From Pelobacter seleniigenes DSM 18267 (GTDB taxonomy: Bacteria > Desulfobacterota > Desulfuromonadia > Desulfuromonadales > Geopsychrobacteraceae): a stretch of DNA of 64,000 bases. The notes beneath the pieces were generated by a model, which did no database searches, was not told the origin of the DNA, and saw only the letters and a list, made by a program, of their open reading frames with translations. Made by a program: the position numbers and the translations under genes. This document shows, piece by piece, positions 36,911 through 45,449 of this stretch (position 1 is its first letter; each line of letters begins with the position of its first letter). The stretch is taken from positions 406,894 to 470,893 of the forward strand of contig NZ_JOMG01000005.1 of NCBI RefSeq assembly GCF_000711225.1. The letters run 5' to 3'.

Positions 36911-37565
36911 AAAAAACCCCGCCCAAAGGACGGGGCTTTAAAGGCGCCCCCTGAGGGGGCGTTGCCGGCAGCCCCCAAAGAGGGCAGCCGGAGCGTCGTT
37001 CCCTTGTCCTGTTGGGTTAAAATTTAAGTTGTTGCTGTTCTATCTTCTTTTCGTGCGCCTCTTGATACCGCACGTAGCGTCTGATCATCTCAGTATCCAA
37101 ACCGACGGTATCAACGCAGTAGCCGGGCGCCCAGAAATGATTCCCCCAGTAGCGATTCTTTCGCAATTTGGGATGGTTCTTTAAAATTCGTATCGCTGAT
37201 CGTCCTTTCAGGCGCCCCATCAACTCTGAAATGGCTACCTTCGGCGGCACCATGATGATCAGATGGACGTGGTCTTTCTGGATATTCAGCTCGACGATCT
37301 CACAGTGACTTTGCCCACTGAAGATCCGTATACATGCTCGTACTTCCTGAGCCAGTTCGCCTTCCAATATTCGGAAGCGATATTTCGGGACCCAGACAAT
37401 GTGGTACTGACAGTGCCAGATGGCATGTGTTAATTTTCGAAAACGGCTCATGGCTTTCCTTTCTGTTCAGTTAGTTGCGGGAACAACTTCTGAATATGGA
37501 CTGCCATGAGCCCTTCTGGCAAAGCCGAAGGACTCTGACCCCGCCCAAAGGACGGGGGTTTCTAC
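36911..37565 (-). mobile_element. IS200/IS605-family insertion sequence
   Basis: About 650 bp around a single tnpA gene, the size of an IS200-type element without tnpB. The same 19-base hairpin-forming stretch CCCCGCCCAAAGGACGGGG occurs at 36917–36935 and 37539–37557, as expected for the subterminal hairpins recognised by the Y1 transposase. Further hairpins follow the tnpA stop (around 36941–36995). Exact ends are not defined; they should lie just outside the two hairpins. Confidence 0.7.
37017..37451 (-). CDS. tnpA: IS200/IS605 Y1 transposase TnpA
   Basis: 144 aa. The start CQYHIVWVPKYRFRIL, the HUH-type motif DHVHLIIMVPP and the C-terminal catalytic Tyr region (DTEMIRRYVRYQEAHEKK) are all typical of IS200 TnpA. 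It moves the element as single-stranded DNA through a 5'-phosphotyrosine intermediate. The reading frame is intact, so the copy may be active. Confidence 0.93.
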   Translation of the reverse strand: MSRFRKLTHAIWHCQYHIVWVPKYRFRILEGELAQEVRACIRIFSGQSHCEIVELNIQKDHVHLIIMVPPKVAISELMGRLKGRSAIRILKNHPKLRKNRYWGNHFWAPGYCVDTVGLDTEMIRRYVRYQEAHEKKIEQQQLKF

Positions 37566-37589
37566 TTCACACTAAAAGGGGTTATAACA

Positions 37590-38657
37590 ATGCACATCGC
37601 GTTTGCATTCAATATGCGTGAGGTCGGCCCGACCGAAGACGAACCTCCCTCGTGTTCCGACACAGATCTTCCCGATGACCTTTATGCCGAGTGGGACGAC
37701 AGTGAAACCATCAATGCTGTCGCCGCAGCCTTGGCAACCGAGCACCAGGTATCCCTGGTCCAGGCTGATCTTGATGCCTTTGAAAAGTTTCGCCACCTGA
37801 AACCCGACCTGGTTTTCAACATGGCGGAAGGTCTTCATGGCATCAGTCGCGAAGCCCAGATTCCCGCGCTGCTGGAAATGCTGAACATTCCCTACACCGG
37901 GAGCGATCCGACCACCCTCGGCATCTGTCTCGATAAAGGCAGGACCAAAGAGATCCTGTCCTGGAATCGGATTCCGACACCTGGCTTCTGGATCGTTTCT
38001 TCGCTGGCTGAACTGCCGGAGCAACTCACTTACCCGCTGATCGTCAAACCCTGCCTGGAAGGTTCCAGCAAAGGGGTGACCGACAAGGCCCTGGTTTACG
38101 ACCGGCAGCAGCTGGCCGCACAGGTGGAGTGGGTCAATACCACCTATCAGCAAAGCGCTCTGGTCGAGGAATTCCTTCCCGGCCGCGAGTTTACCGTAGC
38201 CATGATCGGCAACGGTCAGGATATTCAGATCCTGCCGATTGTCGAAATTGATTTCACCTCTCTGCCCGGCGGTGTCAACCCGATCTATTCCTATGAAGCC
38301 AAATGGATTTGGGATACCGAAGCAAAACCGCTGGAGATTTTCACCTGCCCCGCAAAGCTTGAACCCTTGCTGCAAGCCCAGATCGAAGATATCTGCCGGC
38401 GCGCCTTCCAGGCATTGAAATGCCGTGACTGGTGCCGGATAGATGTTCGACTGGATGCTCATGGGCATCCCTCTGTTATCGAATTGAACCCGCTTCCCGG
38501 CATTCTGCCGCGACCCGAACAGAATAGCTGTTTTCCCAAAGCCGCCCGCGCCGCCGGGCTGTCTTATGAACAGCTGATTCTAAAAGTCGTCGACACTGCC
38601 GCAGCACGTTTATTCAATCAGGACAGAGGAACCGATGAGAATTGCTGTCTGTTATAA
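37590..38657 (+). CDS. D-alanine–D-alanine ligase-like ATP-grasp protein (first of pair)
   Basis: 355 aa with AAAGGGG upstream of the ATG. ATP-grasp layout: N-terminal fold with KPDLVFNMAEG, central LIVKPCLEGSSKGV, LVEEFLPGREFTVAM and C-terminal metal-binding VIELNPLPG. It belongs with the Ddl-like peptide ligases but differs from true Ddl at the N-terminus. It likely joins an amino acid carboxylate to an amine using ATP. It overlaps the second ligase gene by 23 bases. The company of a KamA-type mutase and a GNAT enzyme suggests a beta-amino-acid or modified-lysine product (inference). Confidence 0.85.
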   Translation: MHIAFAFNMREVGPTEDEPPSCSDTDLPDDLYAEWDDSETINAVAAALATEHQVSLVQADLDAFEKFRHLKPDLVFNMAEGLHGISREAQIPALLEMLNIPYTGSDPTTLGICLDKGRTKEILSWNRIPTPGFWIVSSLAELPEQLTYPLIVKPCLEGSSKGVTDKALVYDRQQLAAQVEWVNTTYQQSALVEEFLPGREFTVAMIGNGQDIQILPIVEIDFTSLPGGVNPIYSYEAKWIWDTEAKPLEIFTCPAKLEPLLQAQIEDICRRAFQALKCRDWCRIDVRLDAHGHPSVIELNPLPGILPRPEQNSCFPKAARAAGLSYEQLILKVVDTAAARLFNQDRGTDENCCLL

Positions 38658-39642
38658 CCAAGTTGCTGAGCAACCCTTATCCGGGATAGCTGAAGACCTG
38701 CTTTCCGAAGCCGGTGCCGCAGAAGAAGCTGACGCCGTTGCTGACGCTCTGCGCCTGCTCGGACATGAACCGATCCTGGTCCCCCTTCATCTGGAACTGG
38801 GTTCGTTCATTGCCGCTCTGCAGAGGTTGCAGCCGGATCTGGTGTTTAATCTCTGCGAAGGTTTTCGTGGCGACAGCCGCTATGAAATGCATGTGGCCGC
38901 CGTCTTTGAAATGCTTGGACTCACCTATACCGGATCATCCCCTTTTGTGCTCGGGCTGACCCGGGACAAGGGGTTGACCAAAGACCTGCTGCGCCGCCAC
39001 GGCCTGCCGACACCGGACTATCACCTGGTCGCTCCGGGGGCGCCCTTACCCGGACTCGTGTTCGATCGCCCGTTTATTGTCAAACCCTGTAGTGAAGACG
39101 CCTCGCTAAGCATCAGCCGCGCCAGTGTTGTTAACGACAACGCCGGTCTGCAGCGGCAGGTCGCCTACATTCATCACCACTATCGGCAAGCGGCCCTGGT
39201 GGAAGAGTTTATCGACGGCCGTGAATTCAATGTCGCCCTGCTCGGAGATCGCTCCGTGCGGCTGCTGCCCATTGCCGAGATCTGCTTTTCTGAACAACTT
39301 GACTGCCGACTGGTCAGCTATGCCGGCAAATGGCATGAGGAGTCAATCGACTACAGCGGTTCGATACCGGTCTGCCCCGCCCTGATTACCGATATCGAAC
39401 AGCAGAAGCTTGCCGACATTGCCCTGAAAGCCTGGCAGCTGCTTGGCGCACGTGATTACGCGCGTATCGACATCCGTTGGCGCGATAACATTCCTTATAT
39501 TCTTGAGCTGAATGCCAATCCCGATATCTCGCCTGCGGCCGGCCTGGCTCGGGCAGCCCGCTGTGGCGGACTGGAATATCCGGAGTTGGTGGAAAGCATT
39601 GTCGAAAATGCACTCCTCAGGAAGGAATCAATCCATGCGTGA
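38635..39642 (+). CDS. D-alanine–D-alanine ligase-like ATP-grasp protein (second of pair)
   Basis: 335 aa, a divergent paralogue of the preceding gene: QPDLVFNLCEGFRGDSRYEM, FIVKPCSEDASLSI, LVEEFIDGREFNVAL and YILELNANPDISP. The ligase core is intact. Two adjacent but different ATP-grasp ligases suggest two sequential ligations, or a heteromeric enzyme. Its stop overlaps the start of the acetyltransferase gene. Confidence 0.85.
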   Translation: MRIAVCYNQVAEQPLSGIAEDLLSEAGAAEEADAVADALRLLGHEPILVPLHLELGSFIAALQRLQPDLVFNLCEGFRGDSRYEMHVAAVFEMLGLTYTGSSPFVLGLTRDKGLTKDLLRRHGLPTPDYHLVAPGAPLPGLVFDRPFIVKPCSEDASLSISRASVVNDNAGLQRQVAYIHHHYRQAALVEEFIDGREFNVALLGDRSVRLLPIAEICFSEQLDCRLVSYAGKWHEESIDYSGSIPVCPALITDIEQQKLADIALKAWQLLGARDYARIDIRWRDNIPYILELNANPDISPAAGLARAARCGGLEYPELVESIVENALLRKESIHA

Positions 39643-40108
39643 ACTGGTCCCGACAGATATTGAACCCCTGCAGCGGATTCTGACAAGTTGCGGCGTATTT
39701 TCAGTGGCCGAGATCGACTGCGCCCTGGAACTGCTGGATACCGTTCTGAACAACCCGCAACAGGAAGATTACGAAGTCCTGATCAGCGAGGCCGACGGTC
39801 AGGTCACCGGCTACGCCATGTTCGGTCCGGTACCGCTCACCAGTGGCAGCTACGATCTGTACTGGATTGCAACCGCGCCACACCTGCACGGTCAGGGCAT
39901 CGGCCGCACTTTGCTGACTGAAGTCGAAGATCGGCTGCAAGCCCGCGGAGCCCGGATGCTTTGCCTGGAGACGTCCTCGCAGGACTCTTATGTGAAAACC
40001 AGGGCATTCTATCTGCGGGCCGGCTACCAGGAAGAAGCCCGCATCAAAGATTTTTACCGGCCTCAAGATGACCGGATAACCTACGTCAAACGTTTTACAT
40101 CGTGTTGA
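39635..40108 (+). CDS. GNAT-family N-acetyltransferase
   Basis: 157 aa from the ATG at 39635 (AGGAAGGA upstream), overlapping the preceding stop. Acetyl-CoA-binding motif HGQGIGRTLL and C-terminal FYLRAGYQEEARIKDFY are typical GNAT features. It probably acetylates an amine made or ligated by its neighbours. It is much shorter than the known beta-lysine acetyltransferase AblB, so that assignment is not claimed. Confidence 0.88.
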   Translation: MRELVPTDIEPLQRILTSCGVFSVAEIDCALELLDTVLNNPQQEDYEVLISEADGQVTGYAMFGPVPLTSGSYDLYWIATAPHLHGQGIGRTLLTEVEDRLQARGARMLCLETSSQDSYVKTRAFYLRAGYQEEARIKDFYRPQDDRITYVKRFTSC

Positions 40109-40116
40109 GGAGAACA

Positions 40117-41205
40117 ATGGAAACCTGGCAAAGACACCTGCAGGCGAGTATTACCAATCCAGAGAAACTGCCCCGCTCTTTCGGGGTTGACTGGCGCCCT
40201 CTGAAAGAGGTTGCCGAGCGTTATCCGATGCGTATTACCCCCTATTACCTGAGTCTGATCAAGTCCGCCGGTGATCCGATCTGGAAACAGGCCGTGCCTG
40301 ATCAGCAAGAGCTGAACGACCATGTTTGCATGGCTGATCCGCTGGAAGAAGAGAATCAAAGCCCGGTGCCGAATATCATCCACCGTTATCCGGATCGGGT
40401 CCTGTTCCTGGTTTCGTCCGAATGTGCCATGTACTGCCGCTTTTGTACCCGTAAACGTAAAGTCGGCGGAGAACAGATGCGCATTACTGCAGAAACCATT
40501 GCGGCCGGCATCGACTACATTAGTCGCAACCCGCAAATCCGCGACGTCATTGTCTCCGGGGGCGATCCGCTGCTGCTCAGCGACGACAAACTCGATTCGA
40601 TCCTCAGCCGGCTCAGAGCGATCCCGCATGTGGAAATGATCCGCATCGGCAGTCGGGTTCCGGTCGTACTGCCCATGCGGATCACCTCGGGACTGATTCG
40701 GGTGCTGCGCAAGTATCATCCGCTGTACCTGAACACTCATTTCAATCACCCGGATGAGATCACCGCACAATCGGCAAAAGCCTGCGAACGTCTGGCCAAC
40801 GCAGGCATCCCGCTGGGCAACCAGACGGTGATGCTGCGCGGGATCAATGATGATCCGCAAGTGATGAAACGGTTGATGCAGAAACTGCTAGCAATCCGGG
40901 TGCGCCCTTATTACATCTATCAGGCCGACATGGTCCAGGGCACCGATCACTTCCGGACCACGGTCGAAGAAGGGCTTGACGTGATTCGCGCCCTGCGCGG
41001 CCACACTTCGGGAATGGCGGTTCCGGCGTATGTTATCGATGCCCCTGGTGGTGGCGGTAAGATCCCCCTGTTACCCGACTATCTGCAGTCCCTGGGCGAA
41101 GATGTCGTCCTGAAAAATTACCAGGGGCAGACCTTTCACTATCGCAATGCCGAGCCGGCTGAAGTGGAAAGCGAATTGTCTCTCATTGTGAACAATAAAA
41201 GCTGA
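40117..41205 (+). CDS. KamA-family radical SAM enzyme (lysine 2,3-aminomutase-like)
   Basis: 362 aa from the ATG at 40117 with GAGGAG upstream. The radical SAM cluster motif is C103xxxC107xxC110 (CAMYCRFC), and a GGGGK motif near residue 315 matches the PLP-binding lysine of lysine 2,3-aminomutase. It should move an amino group from alpha to beta on lysine or a related amino acid. It is shorter than classical LAM (about 416 aa) and nearer to EpmB-like lengths, so the substrate is uncertain. Last gene of the four-gene cluster; a terminator follows. Confidence 0.9.
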   Translation: METWQRHLQASITNPEKLPRSFGVDWRPLKEVAERYPMRITPYYLSLIKSAGDPIWKQAVPDQQELNDHVCMADPLEEENQSPVPNIIHRYPDRVLFLVSSECAMYCRFCTRKRKVGGEQMRITAETIAAGIDYISRNPQIRDVIVSGGDPLLLSDDKLDSILSRLRAIPHVEMIRIGSRVPVVLPMRITSGLIRVLRKYHPLYLNTHFNHPDEITAQSAKACERLANAGIPLGNQTVMLRGINDDPQVMKRLMQKLLAIRVRPYYIYQADMVQGTDHFRTTVEEGLDVIRALRGHTSGMAVPAYVIDAPGGGGKIPLLPDYLQSLGEDVVLKNYQGQTFHYRNAEPAEVESELSLIVNNKS

Positions 41206-41231
41206 ATCGCTGGCTGACCAATGGTGATGAC

Positions 41232-41275
41232 AGGCCTTCACGGTCACGTTGACTGTGAAGGCCTTGCATTTTTCT
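41232..41275 (+). terminator. rho-independent terminator after the KamA cluster
   Basis: Stem AGGCCTTCAC (41232–41241) pairs with GTGAAGGCCT (41255–41264) around a 13-base loop, followed by TTGCATTTTTC. It ends the ATP-grasp/GNAT/KamA unit. Confidence 0.75.
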
Positions 41276-41330
41276 ACAGAAAGAGGAATCATAAAGGATC
41301 TCTTTGAATTCTCTCCGATAGTTGTGAAAA

Positions 41331-41936
41331 ATGTTTCAATTCGACATCAGCAATGACCCTCCGACAGCTGTGGAGTTAAAGCAAATCCACGCTGACCTGA
41401 AGCATAAACGCCACCAGCAGATCAAATTATCCTGTCTCTCCGATCTGGCCCATACCGCTGTTTTTCTGGCCCTGTATTTTTTTGATCTGCTCAGCGGGTT
41501 TGGCACTCTGACCGCAATCGTCCTGGGAACTTTATGCGCGCTCCTGCTGGCCACGACCATGCCGGATGAACTCGGCCCGGCGCAACGCAGCACCGTTGCC
41601 CTGGTTGCCCTCGGCAACTCCATCGCAGTCGGAAGCATTCTGTTCTGGATGATGAGGCAGCCCTTAAGTGGCAGCATTGCAGCTGCGGTGACCTGCGCAT
41701 CCATCGTTTTTCTTGGCGCGACTCTGGGCCGCCGCATTAAGCAGGTGATGCTCGCCCTTGAAAACCTCAAACCGCTGACCGATGACGACCAGGCTCAACA
41801 TGAACTCATCGGTTTATGCCGCAGCTTTCCCCAGCTGGCCCAATACCGTGAACAGGCCGGCCGCTTGCTGCGGCCCAATCTGACCTATGGGGAATTGGCC
41901 GCAATGCGGCAGTGGGTCCGGGATAACGGTCGTTGA
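41331..41936 (+). CDS. hypothetical inner-membrane protein
   Basis: 201 aa. After a soluble basic start it has about four membrane segments (HTAVFLALYFFDLLSGFG, LTAIVLGTLCALLLATT, STVALVALGNSIAVGSILFWMM, SIAAAVTCASIVFLGATLG), then a C-terminal cytoplasmic part (QLAQYREQAGRLLRPNLTYGELAAMRQWV). No family recognised. It stands alone between a terminator and the peptidase gene. Confidence 0.7.
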   Translation: MFQFDISNDPPTAVELKQIHADLKHKRHQQIKLSCLSDLAHTAVFLALYFFDLLSGFGTLTAIVLGTLCALLLATTMPDELGPAQRSTVALVALGNSIAVGSILFWMMRQPLSGSIAAAVTCASIVFLGATLGRRIKQVMLALENLKPLTDDDQAQHELIGLCRSFPQLAQYREQAGRLLRPNLTYGELAAMRQWVRDNGR

Positions 41937-42110
41937 TCCCCAACCCGGCCAGCCAAAGACAAGACCAACAGGCCCTTTTTTATTCCCACCGGTTGAGCCG
42001 GAACAGCGCTTAAGGTTAAATTGATTTTAGCGAGGTCCGGAAAAGCTCCTTTTTCGACTTTGCTGGAAAAGATCCGGATGGGCTTTTCCAACAATTTATT
42101 AAGGCGGCCT

Positions 42111-44126
42111 ATGCGATCTGCGCTGTTTCTTTTTGTTTTTTTGGCGACTTTTACTTCCTCACCCGACTCGTTTGCTGCCATCGATTACCACCTTGAGATC
42201 AAAATCCTGCCTGCCGAGCAACGCCTTGAAGGAAAGGTTGTCCTCCAATTCAAGGCTGAACACCCTGCTCCGTTGACCATGCAGTTGTCTCAACACTGTC
42301 GAATTTCTTCGGTCAACCAGGCCGGGCAGCCCATTCCATGGACGTTTGCTGACGGTCTGCTGAAGGTGGCCCCGACCTCGGCAGCAGACCTTGAAATAAC
42401 CTATCAAGGCCGCTTTACCGACCCGGTTCCGACAGCTCCGGGGCATAATGAAGATCCCGGCTACGGGGTCTCTGCAGTGATTTCTCCGCGCGGCAGCTAC
42501 CTTTCCGGTGCAGTCGCCTGGCATCCTCTGCTCTCCTCTCCACCCGCCCGTTATCTGGTCGATATCCGCCTGCCAGCCCCTGGGGAAGCCATCCTGGCCG
42601 GACAACGTTTGACCCGGGACAGCGCCGCCGGCTGGAACCGCTCAAGCTGGTCCATTGATTACCCGCTGGCTGCGTTGACCCTGGCCGCTGGAGACTATCA
42701 GGTTTTCGAAGACCACAGCGGAGCCATTCCGATTTATGCTTATTTCTATCCCGAATCAGCAGAACTGGCGCAAACCTATCTGCAGCAGAGTCGTGAATAT
42801 CTCAACCTTTATCAGCAACTTTTCGGGCCTTACCCGTTTCACAAGTTTGCGGTAGTGGAGAATTTTTTCCCGACCGGCTACGGCTTGTCGTCCTGGACCC
42901 TCCTCGGCAGCAGCGTGATCAAGCTACCGTTTATCGTCAAAACCAGCCTGGGACATGAAATCGCTCACTCCTGGTGGGGAAACGGGATCAGGGTTGATTA
43001 TGCTCAGGGGAATTGGGCTGAAGGTTTGACCACCTATGTCGCCGATTATCTCTATCAGGAACAGCAATCAGCTGCGGCAGCCCGGCAATACCGGATGAAT
43101 ATCCTCAGTGACTATGCCAGCCTGGTCACCCCGGCCAACCGTATTCCGGTGGCAGAGTTCAGCTCACGGAACAGCAAAGCGAGTCAGGCGGTCGGCTATG
43201 GCAAGGCGATGATGATCTTCCACATGTTGCGCCTAAAAGTCGGCGATCAGTTGTTCTGGCAAGGCTTAAAGGAGATTGCCGCGACCAGGATGTTCACGGC
43301 CATCGGCTGGGACGACTTCAGGGATTATTATTCACGACGTTCCGGAGAGGATTTGCGGCCATTCTTCCAGCAATGGCTGAACCGCGCTCAGGGGCCACAA
43401 CTGGCACTGGCCAAGGTTCGGGCAGCAGCGACGGAAAGCGGCTGGGTCGTCAGTGGCGAGCTGCGTCAGCAAGCCCCCTATTACCGCCTGGACGTCCCGC
43501 TTCAGGTTGCAACGGCAGATGGTGCGAAGACCTCGATTTTAACCCTCAGAGGTGCGCAGCAGAGCTTTGCCCTGCAGGTCAGAGAAAAACCCGCCTCGCT
43601 GAGAGTGGATCCGGATATGGATCTGTTTCGAGTTTTGACACCGACAGAGATTCCGGCCACGGTTAACAGTATCCGCGGCAGTGAACACCTGCTGGTTTTG
43701 CGGGGTGATACCGCCCTGCCTTCAGTAACGGCCCGGCAAACTTTGCTGGCCGGGCTGCGCAAGCCGCAACATCCTCTTACGGCAACTGCAGACGCTGATC
43801 AGCAAAGCCTGGTCGACCATGACCTGCTCATTTTCGGCAGCAGTACCAAACTGGAACCCCCAACAGCATCTGAGTTCCAGGGCAGTGCCCCGCAGAAGAT
43901 CGCGGTAACAGACAACGAGGTACTCTTTATCGTCACCCGTAACCCATTTAACCAAGCTCATTACGCCGCCTGGTTTCTGGCTGATTCTGCTGCGGACAGT
44001 GCTGTGGCCCGTAAAATTCCCCATTATGGGAAATACAGCTACCTGCACTTTGCCGGAGCGACCAACACCGACAAACAGATCATCAGCCCGGCCGACAGCC
44101 CGCTGCAGGTGACCTTTCCGAAATAA
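42111..44126 (+). CDS. exported M1-family (gluzincin) metallopeptidase
   Basis: 671 aa from the ATG at 42111, which gives a normal signal peptide (RSALFLFVFLATFTSSPDSFAA). An upstream ATG at 42021 is possible but would bury it. Zinc motif HEIAH followed 18 residues later by the third ligand Glu (NWAEGLTTY), as in M1 aminopeptidases. The GxMxN exopeptidase motif is not obvious. It is probably a periplasmic or outer-membrane-associated peptidase; the substrate is unknown. The C-terminal 200 residues are a beta-rich unknown domain. Confidence 0.85.
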   Translation: MRSALFLFVFLATFTSSPDSFAAIDYHLEIKILPAEQRLEGKVVLQFKAEHPAPLTMQLSQHCRISSVNQAGQPIPWTFADGLLKVAPTSAADLEITYQGRFTDPVPTAPGHNEDPGYGVSAVISPRGSYLSGAVAWHPLLSSPPARYLVDIRLPAPGEAILAGQRLTRDSAAGWNRSSWSIDYPLAALTLAAGDYQVFEDHSGAIPIYAYFYPESAELAQTYLQQSREYLNLYQQLFGPYPFHKFAVVENFFPTGYGLSSWTLLGSSVIKLPFIVKTSLGHEIAHSWWGNGIRVDYAQGNWAEGLTTYVADYLYQEQQSAAAARQYRMNILSDYASLVTPANRIPVAEFSSRNSKASQAVGYGKAMMIFHMLRLKVGDQLFWQGLKEIAATRMFTAIGWDDFRDYYSRRSGEDLRPFFQQWLNRAQGPQLALAKVRAAATESGWVVSGELRQQAPYYRLDVPLQVATADGAKTSILTLRGAQQSFALQVREKPASLRVDPDMDLFRVLTPTEIPATVNSIRGSEHLLVLRGDTALPSVTARQTLLAGLRKPQHPLTATADADQQSLVDHDLLIFGSSTKLEPPTASEFQGSAPQKIAVTDNEVLFIVTRNPFNQAHYAAWFLADSAADSAVARKIPHYGKYSYLHFAGATNTDKQIISPADSPLQVTFPK

Positions 44127-44142
44127 TCGCCAGGACCGGCGC

Positions 44143-44640
44143 TCAGCAGGTCAGATCCCGGTAGGACAGGTCGACGATTTCCAGTTCGTTCTCGCCCTGC
44201 GGGGCTTTCACCACCACCACATCGCCCAGCCGATGACCGAGAACGGCGCGAGCCAGGGGGGAAACCCAGCTGATATGCCCTCTTTCAAGATCAATTTCAT
44301 CGACCCCGACAATACTGAAGGTCTTTTCTTCCCCCTCCTCGTTTTCAACCGTGACTGTACAGCCGAACAGCACCCGGTCGCCGGCCCGTTGTCCCTGCGC
44401 AACGGGATCGACAATCTCCGCTGTCTCCAGCCGCTGCTGCAGAAACCTGATCCGTCCATCGATCTGGCGCAGACGGCGTTTTCCGTAATGATAATCGGCG
44501 TTTTCCGAGCGGTCGCCGTTGGATGCGGCCCAGGCCACGGTTTCAACCATCTGGGGGCGATCCTTGTAAAGCAGATCTTTCAATTCGGCGCGGAAGCGGT
44601 CCGCGCAGGCCGGGGTCATGTAGATTTTCTTATCACTCAT
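44143..44640 (-). CDS. greB: transcription elongation factor GreB-like
   Basis: 165 aa from the ATG at 44640. Coiled coil with acidic tip (AAWASNGDRSENADYHYGKRRLRQID), here reading WAASNGDRSENADYHYGK, and FKBP-like C-terminal domain. The DRSENADYxYGKRRLR form is typical of GreB rather than GreA. It rescues backtracked RNA polymerase. The ribosome binding site is weak. It is a paralogue of greA at 21142. Confidence 0.93.
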   Translation of the reverse strand: MSDKKIYMTPACADRFRAELKDLLYKDRPQMVETVAWAASNGDRSENADYHYGKRRLRQIDGRIRFLQQRLETAEIVDPVAQGQRAGDRVLFGCTVTVENEEGEEKTFSIVGVDEIDLERGHISWVSPLARAVLGHRLGDVVVVKAPQGENELEIVDLSYRDLTC

Positions 44641-44805
44641 ATCCGAAATATTCGCTATTTGATGTTTTGAACAAAAGATGCCAGAATCGTGCGGTATCTT
44701 TTCAGAAAGAAACGCATCCGGCAACCTTGAAATAACATTTCATCATAACAATCAAACCGTCGTCCCGTCCCGGCTTGCTGATTCTGAATTTTTCATGGAG
44801 CAAAC

Positions 44806-45447
44806 ATGTGCCCTTATAAATTAATCATTTTCGATTGCGATGGAGTGCTGGTGGACAGCGAACCCCTGGCCGCCGCGGTTATCAGCGAAATGGCCGCAGA
44901 ACTGGGACTGAACATTCCGCAGGAAGAGGCAGAGCAGCGTTTTAACGGACGTAAGGTAGGTGAATGGATCAAGGAGCTGGAAGCCGCAGCAGGCAGACCG
45001 CTGGCAGACAGTTTCATCCCGGAATTCCGCCACCGTTCCGCGCTCAAGTTTGCTACTGAATTGGAAGCCGTGCCCGGGGTAAAACCTTTGCTTGAACAGC
45101 TGCCGATCCCCTTTTGCCTGGCATCGAGCGGCCCCCTCAGCAAAATCAATCAGACCCTGACCAAGACCGAACTGCTTCCCTATTTTGCCGGGCGTATTTT
45201 CAGCGGTTACGAAGTCGGAGCCTGGAAGCCGGACCCGGCGTTGTTCCTGCACGCGGCCGCGGCCTGCAACACCCCGGCCCAGGACTGTGCGGTGGTTGAA
45301 GACAGCCGGGTCGGGGTAGAAGCCGGCCTGGCCGCCGGGATGACGGTTTTCCATTACCAGCCCCGCGATCAGGTGCAACTGCCCGCCCATGAACGGCTGA
45401 TCAAATTCACCTCCATGCAGGCATTACCCACCCTGCTGAATCTTTAA
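44806..45447 (+). CDS. HAD-superfamily phosphatase/beta-phosphoglucomutase-like
   Basis: 213 aa. HAD motif I FDCDGVLVDSE (about 10–20), motif II ASSG, motif III region YEVGAWKPDPALF and motif IV VVEDSRVGVEAG. The helical cap after motif I places it in subfamily IA, close to sugar-phosphate phosphatases and beta-phosphoglucomutases. Substrate unclear. It converges tail-to-tail with dgt, 2 bp apart. Confidence 0.9.
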   Translation: MCPYKLIIFDCDGVLVDSEPLAAAVISEMAAELGLNIPQEEAEQRFNGRKVGEWIKELEAAAGRPLADSFIPEFRHRSALKFATELEAVPGVKPLLEQLPIPFCLASSGPLSKINQTLTKTELLPYFAGRIFSGYEVGAWKPDPALFLHAAAACNTPAQDCAVVEDSRVGVEAGLAAGMTVFHYQPRDQVQLPAHERLIKFTSMQALPTLLNL

Positions 45448-45449
45448 GC

